A DNA stretch of 64,000 nucleotides. It comes from SpSt-583 sp034434015 (lineage in GTDB: Bacteria > Chloroflexota > Anaerolineae > Anaerolineales > UBA6663). Each line of letters opens with the position of its first letter. Position 1 is the first letter of the stretch. The notes beneath the pieces are model-generated. The model was not told the origin of the DNA. It was given only the letters and a program-made list of their open reading frames with translations, and did not search any database. The stretch covers positions 1-64,000 of the forward strand of contig DAOUAB010000111.1 of the NCBI GenBank assembly GCA_034434015.1, written 5' to 3'. This document shows, piece by piece, positions 59,075 to 64,000 of the stretch. The translations under genes and the position numbers were made by a program.

Positions 59075-60064
59075 GTGCCCAGGGTCAGTGTCGTGATCCC
59101 AACCTTCAACCGGGCGGAGGTCGTTGGTCGGGCGATCGGGAGTGTGCTGGCGCAGACCTACCGGGATTACGAGGTGATCGTCGTGGATGATGGCTCAAGC
59201 GACTCGACTCCCAGCCTGGTCGCCGCGCTCGCTCAGGGTCGGCCTTTCATCCGCTATCTGCCACAGCCGCACTGCGGCCGTTCAGCGGCCCGCAACCACG
59301 GCATGGCTGTAGCGCAGGGTGAGTATGTGGCTTTCTTAGATTCCGACGACGTCTTTCTGCCTGACAAGCTGCGGGTGCAGGTCGAGGCCCTAGACCAAAA
59401 CCGGGCGTATGGCATGGTGTACTCCATGTACCTGGCCGTGGACGAGGCTGGCCGCCCGCTCCCGGGCGGTGGAGAGTCGCCCGAGCGGCTGTCTGGGCAG
59501 ATTTACCCCGAAATGCTCTTTATCCAAAGAGCGTTGATCACTACGCCGAGCGTTATGGTCCGGAGGATGGTACTGGCTGAGGTCGGAGGCTTCGACGAAA
59601 CCATGCACATGTGCGAAGACCTGGACTTGTGGCGGCGCATTGCCCGGCGTCACCAGGTGCTCCAGATCGAAACGCCCCTGGTGCAGGTCACGTACCGGCG
59701 AAGCGACCCGCTGGCTCTGGCCGAAAAGCTAGCGGCCCGCTCGCACTATTATCGCAAAGCCTTTGCCGAGGATCCGGGCTTGAGCCCGTCCGTGCAAACA
59801 CGTTTGTGGACAGAGATGTACTGGCATTATGGGTCGGTGGCGCTGGTCAATCGGGATCTACGGCAGGGGATCGTGTGGCTGGCATCGGCGGCGCGCCACA
59901 GCCCTCGAGGTTTCGCTGGCTTCGCGGGCCGGGCGTCCTGGCGACGAGCTATGCAGTTGCTGGTGCGTGTGCTTATTAAACCATGGCTTGCCCCACGCCT
60001 CTACAATCGGCTGCGCCGCTGGTATCAGCGGATCGGCGCTCGGCACCCATCCGTACTAGAGTAA
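59075..60064 (+). CDS. Glycosyltransferase family 2
   Basis: GT-A protein of 329 residues. It starts with GTG (VPRVSVVIPTFNRAEVVGRAI), three bases after the stop of the previous gene. VVDDGSSDSTPSL, AFLDSDDVFLPDKL and FDETMHMCEDLDLWRRIARR (ED motif) are present. A basic C-terminus may touch the membrane. Confidence 0.9.
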   Translation: MPRVSVVIPTFNRAEVVGRAIGSVLAQTYRDYEVIVVDDGSSDSTPSLVAALAQGRPFIRYLPQPHCGRSAARNHGMAVAQGEYVAFLDSDDVFLPDKLRVQVEALDQNRAYGMVYSMYLAVDEAGRPLPGGGESPERLSGQIYPEMLFIQRALITTPSVMVRRMVLAEVGGFDETMHMCEDLDLWRRIARRHQVLQIETPLVQVTYRRSDPLALAEKLAARSHYYRKAFAEDPGLSPSVQTRLWTEMYWHYGSVALVNRDLRQGIVWLASAARHSPRGFAGFAGRASWRRAMQLLVRVLIKPWLAPRLYNRLRRWYQRIGARHPSVLE

Positions 60065-60171
60065 GGGCCTGAACCCACCCAAGCCGTTCAAGTGGCGAAT
60101 TAGAGCGCTGAGGTTTGGAATGGGTGCTGCGCCACACCGGAGAGTTGATATCACTGAAAAGGAGTTCCTGG

Positions 60172-61413
60172 ATGCATCGCTTCAGCCGACATGTCCGATG
60201 GCTGATCGGACCCGTGATGGTGTTGATGTTTGGCATGGCGCAGGGCTCCCTGACCGGGCAGTCTGAGATCGTTGATCAGCGCGTCGTCTTGAACGAGCGC
60301 CTGTTTGAGATCAGCAGGGGTTTTGATCAAGCCGCACGCCACCTCGCGAGCCAGCCCCCGGATCGGGGGCTGTCATGTGATGATCGTAGCTGGGTAAATC
60401 TCAAAGGGGTGATTGTTGATCTGGGGCGACAGATAGACCATCTAAGTGTGCTGGATGATCCGGACGTGCAACAGGAAGCTCGAATCTTCTGGGCTCGGTC
60501 CAGTGAGTTGTTAGAATTGCTTCGAGCCGAGACCGCCGGACGGCTGCACGCGTTTGGATGCCAATCTCACGCCCGCGATGTGAAACCTGCTGATCCGGCG
60601 ACCTTCACTTCTCATGATCATCTTTCAGAGGACGGGCTTACCGCACACAAGCTGGTAGAGGATTTCGCCTCCGTCCAAAACCCCAACCCGCAAATTCCCT
60701 ATTTACATGAGAGCTTGGCGGCCGTGCGGGATCTGGCTGCCGAGAGAAACGTTAATCTCCTGGACGCTTCACGCTTATACGTGTTTGAAAACAGCCGACA
60801 CGGAGATGGTGATTGGTATGTTCGCCATGCAAACGACGTGACTTACGTATTGGAGATGCTTTATAAGACCAGTATCGGCCTTCCGGATGCGGAACTGCCA
60901 GAGCTGTTATGTGGCAACTACGAAAATGTCCTGGGTACACTTCTTCAAGCAATGGGCTTTTCAACGCGCACGGTCTACTTGTATTCTGATATCCACACTG
61001 GCGTCCTGGGGCATGTCGTGTTAGAGGTCCTAAACCCGGTCACGGGTAACTGGGAAGTGCACGATGCTGATTACAATCTCTATTACGTTGACATTCAGAC
61101 AGGTCGACGTGCCTCCATCCTCGAACTGTTGACAACCCCGAATCTGGCGCGCTTTGCGCCCTGTGATAGTAAGTACTGCGGCTGGTTTGCGGCTCGGGGC
61201 AATGGGCTGTTTGCGCCGAGCGCACTTTTTCTGGCTGGCTATTTCTCAGCTGGCGAGATCCCGGCCCAGGGCATTGCGGTCGTCAATTACGCGCGCCGCG
61301 CGCGGGACAGGCGCTTCCCGGATAACGACAACGTGACGTTTGCGACCTTTATTCAGGATCAGGTTCGGCAGCGCCGCGGTTTCTACGGGCTGGACCTGAT
61401 CGAGCTTCCCTGA
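60172..61413 (+). CDS. Transglutaminase-like protein, unknown function
   Basis: Protein of 413 residues. An N-terminal hydrophobic stretch (about 10-27) is a signal anchor. The C-terminal half has the Cys-His-Asp order of transglutaminase-like (papain-fold) enzymes: Cys247 in LLCGNYENVLGTLLQ, His281 in VLGHVVLEVLN and Asp298 in WEVHDADYN. The first half (20-210) is unrecognised. AAGGAG seven bases before ATG 60172 makes it the best start; a TTG at 60115 is an alternative. It lies between glycosyltransferases and a methyltransferase in the polysaccharide locus and may work outside the cell. Confidence 0.7.
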   Translation: MHRFSRHVRWLIGPVMVLMFGMAQGSLTGQSEIVDQRVVLNERLFEISRGFDQAARHLASQPPDRGLSCDDRSWVNLKGVIVDLGRQIDHLSVLDDPDVQQEARIFWARSSELLELLRAETAGRLHAFGCQSHARDVKPADPATFTSHDHLSEDGLTAHKLVEDFASVQNPNPQIPYLHESLAAVRDLAAERNVNLLDASRLYVFENSRHGDGDWYVRHANDVTYVLEMLYKTSIGLPDAELPELLCGNYENVLGTLLQAMGFSTRTVYLYSDIHTGVLGHVVLEVLNPVTGNWEVHDADYNLYYVDIQTGRRASILELLTTPNLARFAPCDSKYCGWFAARGNGLFAPSALFLAGYFSAGEIPAQGIAVVNYARRARDRRFPDNDNVTFATFIQDQVRQRRGFYGLDLIELP

Positions 61414-61433
61414 AGGATTGGGTTTGAAATACT

Positions 61434-62585
61434 GTGGCTATCCAACTCTCCGTTCTGACACGAACCTTTCGCAAGCTGGTCCAAGGGGTGCTGCGTCCTC
61501 TCGTCGAGCGCTTCCCTGGGGTTTTTGCTGAATTACTGGCAGATCGCCTGGCACGCCGGCCGGTGGGCCGGGTGATGGAAGCTTTCAGCCGCCGGGGCAT
61601 TCTCCTGTTCTCCGAGGAGGCTCTTGAACTAGACCCGGCTCAAGTCCTGGCATGGGCGGGTGTGGTTGCGGCGCACCTGGAGCGCCAAGAGGGCAATCCG
61701 GCCCATGATCTCTTTTATCGACACGGGTTTCACCTGCTGCGCAAACACTATTATTTGCCGTTGCCGGATGAGGCGGACCTAGCCAGCCCCTGCGGCTCGA
61801 CAGCGTCTCAATTGATTGGGCTAGACATGAATGAGGCCGTCGGCCTTGACCTGCTGGAGCAGGTGCTTCCAGCCTATGTTGAAGAGTTCCGGGCGCACTT
61901 TCCACTCCAACCCACTGGCAATCCCCGCGATTTTTACCTCATCAATGGCGGGTATATGGCCGTGGACGCTCACGTGTATTATGGCTTGATCCGCCACCTT
62001 AAGCCCGGTCGGATTATCGAGATCGGCTCCGGTTTCTCGACTCTGCTAGCAGGGCAGGCCTGCCTAAAGAACCAGGAAGAGACCGGCCGCGCCGTCCAAC
62101 TGATCGCGCTGGAGCCTTACCCCTGGGACATCTTAAGAGAAGGTATTCCTGGTTTATCCCAACTGATCCCGGTCAAGGTGCAGGATGCGGATCTGGCCCT
62201 GTTCACAGGGCTGCAAGCCGGGGACTTCTTGTTTATCGACTCGAGCCATGCGCTACGCACGGGAGGCGATGTGCAGATGGAGTACCTGGAGATCCTGCCG
62301 CGGCTCTCTCCTGGGGTTCTGGTTCACGTCCACGACATCAGCCTGCCCAAACCTTACCCGCGCGTTTACTTCGAGAATCAGCTCTATTGGAATGAGCAGT
62401 ACTTGCTCCAGGCCTTCCTCGCCTTCAACAAACGGTTTGAAGTGTTGTGGCCGGGTAATTATCTGATGGAGCGCTACCCGGAGCGGATGCGGGCGGTGTT
62501 TCCGGAGTTTGATGTGATGCGGCAACACTATCCTTTGTCGGAGCCATCCGCCTTCTGGATGCGGGTCAGGCAGGCGAGCGCCTGA
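61434..62585 (+). CDS. Class I SAM-dependent methyltransferase
   Basis: Protein of 383 residues. The C-terminal 200 residues carry the SAM motif RIIEIGSGFSTLLAGQ, ALEPYPWDIL, the acidic FLFIDSSHALRTGGDV and VLVHVHDISLP, as in Methyltransf_24-like enzymes. The N-terminal 150 residues are unassigned. It starts with GTG 61434. A sugar- or glycan-modifying role fits the neighbourhood. Confidence 0.8.
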   Translation: MAIQLSVLTRTFRKLVQGVLRPLVERFPGVFAELLADRLARRPVGRVMEAFSRRGILLFSEEALELDPAQVLAWAGVVAAHLERQEGNPAHDLFYRHGFHLLRKHYYLPLPDEADLASPCGSTASQLIGLDMNEAVGLDLLEQVLPAYVEEFRAHFPLQPTGNPRDFYLINGGYMAVDAHVYYGLIRHLKPGRIIEIGSGFSTLLAGQACLKNQEETGRAVQLIALEPYPWDILREGIPGLSQLIPVKVQDADLALFTGLQAGDFLFIDSSHALRTGGDVQMEYLEILPRLSPGVLVHVHDISLPKPYPRVYFENQLYWNEQYLLQAFLAFNKRFEVLWPGNYLMERYPERMRAVFPEFDVMRQHYPLSEPSAFWMRVRQASA

Positions 62586-62757
62586 GGGGTGATGCTTGTC
62601 TTGTGCGCCGGACTGCCCGGCTGCGTTTGACCGGCCTGCCGTTTTAGGGCCGGCCCCTTTCATCTCCTGTTTGCAGGCGTGCCCTGAGCCGTTCCCTGAC
62701 AACGCCGATCCGAGCGACGCGCGTTGTACTGACATCCGGGTGAAATGTGTGGCTGGG

Positions 62758-62763
62758 TATAAT
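62758..62763 (+). promoter_or_regulatory. -10 box of the SDR/CapD-type operon
   Basis: A perfect TATAAT lies 71 bases before the next start; a CTGACA 23 bp upstream is too far to be a standard -35 box. The rest of the 62586-62834 gap shows nothing notable. Confidence 0.45.
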
Positions 62764-62834
62764 GAAGGGTCTATGGCTGATCCGATTGGGCACGAGGGCG
62801 TGGCAGACTCCCCTCACGGGAAGGGCAGGCGCCA

Positions 62835-63713
62835 ATGAAGGTCTTGATTCTAGGGGCCACCGGCATGTTGGGTCATAAACTGATCCAGGTGTTGGGCGGC
62901 CGATTCGAAGCGGTCGGCACGGTGCGCGGCAGCGTCGCTGCTTACCAGCATCATCCCGTCCTGGGCGGTCTGTCACTGCTGGGCGGCGTGCAGGCCGAGG
63001 ATCTCGATAGCGTAATCCGCGCAATCGCTACGGCCCGGCCGCAAGCAGTGATCAACTGCATCGGCTTGATCAAACAACTCCCCGGCGCCAAAGACCCGCT
63101 TCCCAGCCTGACGCTCAACGCGGTGTTCCCGCATCGCCTGGCGCAACTTTGCCAGGCGGCCGGGGCACGGCTGGTGCACATCAGCACCGATTGTGTGTTT
63201 TCAGGACGAAAAGGCCGGTACACCGAGAGCGATCCCTCGGACGCCGAGGATCTGTATGGCCGCACGAAGTTTCTCGGCGAGGTAAGCGGGCCCGGCCGCC
63301 TGACGTTGCGCACCTCCATCGTCGGTCGTGAGTTGGGCACGCGCTCGGGCCTGTTCGAATGGTTTATCGGGCAGCGGGGCCGGAGCGTGAACGGCTACGC
63401 CCGCGCCATCTACTCGGGCTTTACCACCCAGGTGTTGGCGGACCTGATCGCTGACCTGCTGGAGCAACATCCGGATCTGGAGGGCCTGTGGCAGGTGTCG
63501 TCTGAGCCGATCAGCAAGTACGATCTCCTGCAGTTGCTCAATCAGGCGCTGCAGCTGGGGATCCGCGTGAACCGCGACGAGGCGTTCTTCTGCGATCGCA
63601 GCTTGGACAGCACCCGCTTCCGCCAGGCCACCGGCTTCACGCCGCCCTCCTGGGAAGACATGATCGCCCGGCTGGCGCACGACCCGACCCCGTACTCTCA
63701 ACTTCATTCCTGA
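62835..63713 (+). CDS. RmlD-like SDR nucleotide-sugar reductase
   Basis: Extended SDR protein of 292 residues. The NAD(P) motif is MKVLILGATGMLGHKLIQVL, with HISTDCVFSGRKGRYTESD and the YGRTKFLGE catalytic Tyr-x-x-x-Lys. Together with the CapD-like enzyme nine bases downstream it likely makes a deoxy-amino sugar such as UDP-FucNAc or a related nucleotide sugar (WbjB/WbjC-like logic). Confidence 0.85.
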   Translation: MKVLILGATGMLGHKLIQVLGGRFEAVGTVRGSVAAYQHHPVLGGLSLLGGVQAEDLDSVIRAIATARPQAVINCIGLIKQLPGAKDPLPSLTLNAVFPHRLAQLCQAAGARLVHISTDCVFSGRKGRYTESDPSDAEDLYGRTKFLGEVSGPGRLTLRTSIVGRELGTRSGLFEWFIGQRGRSVNGYARAIYSGFTTQVLADLIADLLEQHPDLEGLWQVSSEPISKYDLLQLLNQALQLGIRVNRDEAFFCDRSLDSTRFRQATGFTPPSWEDMIARLAHDPTPYSQLHS

Positions 63714-63722
63714 GGAATCTGT

Positions 63723-64000
63723 ATGCTGACTGACAAACGCATCGTCATCACCGGCGGCACCGGCTCACTGGGCAAAGTGCTGGTCCATCGCCTGCTCGCC
63801 GGTGAGCTGGGCCGGCCTCGCAAGGTCGTAGTCTTCTCGCGCGATGAGGCCAAGCAGCATGGAATGCGCATGGAATACCTTCAGCGCCGGGCGGCCACCG
63901 ATGAGGTCATCTACCGCAATTTTGAGCAGCTCCTCGAGTTCCGCATTGGCGATGTGCGCGACTTTCACGCGGTCAGCGCCGTGCTGCGGGATGCTGATGT
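63723..64000 (+). CDS. CapD/FnlA-like UDP-GlcNAc 4,6-dehydratase, cut by window end
   Basis: Only the first 92 residues are visible. The Rossmann start MLTDKRIVITGGTGSLGKVL and VVVFSRDEAKQHGMRMEYL with EFRIGDVRDFHAVSAVL match the CapE/FnlA/WbjB-type dehydratase group. The catalytic part lies outside the window. It follows the RmlD-like reductase by nine bases. Confidence 0.87.
   Translation, partial: MLTDKRIVITGGTGSLGKVLVHRLLAGELGRPRKVVVFSRDEAKQHGMRMEYLQRRAATDEVIYRNFEQLLEFRIGDVRDFHAVSAVLRDAD

Noticed and set aside
62772..62834. Short leader peptide (MADPIGHEG...) before the RmlD-like gene
   Set aside because: About 20 codons with no ribosome site, no regulatory codon run and no hairpin; likely chance.

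Overview
This window is one continuous stretch of a GC-rich bacterial chromosome with short intergenic gaps and many 1-4 base gene overlaps. The best guess for the host is Chloroflexota (Anaerolineae-like). The reasons are lipoproteins with VEVTR-type and TPTPTATP-type linkers, a Rieske/fused cytochrome b/dihaem cytochrome c operon, and an FMN-riboswitch-controlled ABC importer of the type described in that phylum. This assignment is inference from gene content, not from a marker-gene phylogeny.

Positions 1-10570 hold a GxxExxY-family gene between two inverted arrays of a 10-bp repeat, then mutM, an acyl-CoA ligase, small membrane and zinc-ribbon proteins, a membrane GTPase, a BtpA-like protein, a sulfurtransferase, tRNA-Ser(CGA), and an RNase D/beta-CASP nuclease pair. 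Positions 10570-14104 are the quinol:cytochrome c oxidoreductase operon, preceded by a possible attenuator. Positions 14147-27295 hold an LCP cell-wall ligase, an ABC-F ATPase, selA, an M24 peptidase, tsaD, a TGS-uridine kinase, a small SWIM zinc-finger gene with a structured leader, and a flippase-like/FAD-oxidoreductase pair. Positions 27296-27795 are a cluster of dispersed repeats. Positions 27796-33816 hold an esterase lipoprotein, phoU, the tsaE-tsaB-rimI-UDG operon, a phosphoesterase and a DUF4349 lipoprotein.

Positions 33920-41570 carry two transport operons on the minus strand. One is a general amino-acid importer (aapJQMP). The other is a permease/binding protein/ATPase operon behind a full FMN riboswitch, so it most likely imports riboflavin or a flavin precursor.

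From 41633 to the right edge is a cell-surface polysaccharide locus. It has a nucleotide-sugar dehydrogenase, a GT-C-like membrane protein, a WecA/MraY-like initiating phosphosugar transferase fused to a degenerate YvcK/CofD-like domain, a Wzm/Wzt exporter with a C-terminal glycan-binding domain, methyltransferases carrying coiled coils, asparagine synthase, five glycosyltransferases, a transglutaminase-like protein, and two nucleotide-sugar SDR enzymes, the last cut by the window end. Together they suggest synthesis on a lipid carrier, elongation in the cytoplasm, possible capping by methylation, and ABC export.

The points most worth following are the FMN-riboswitch transporter with its unusual aptamer and start-codon-abutting terminator, the WecA-YvcK fusion, the Wzt/coiled-coil methyltransferase pairing (a possible chain-length ruler), the GxxExxY cassette with inverted arrays, and the two leader regions that look like attenuators.
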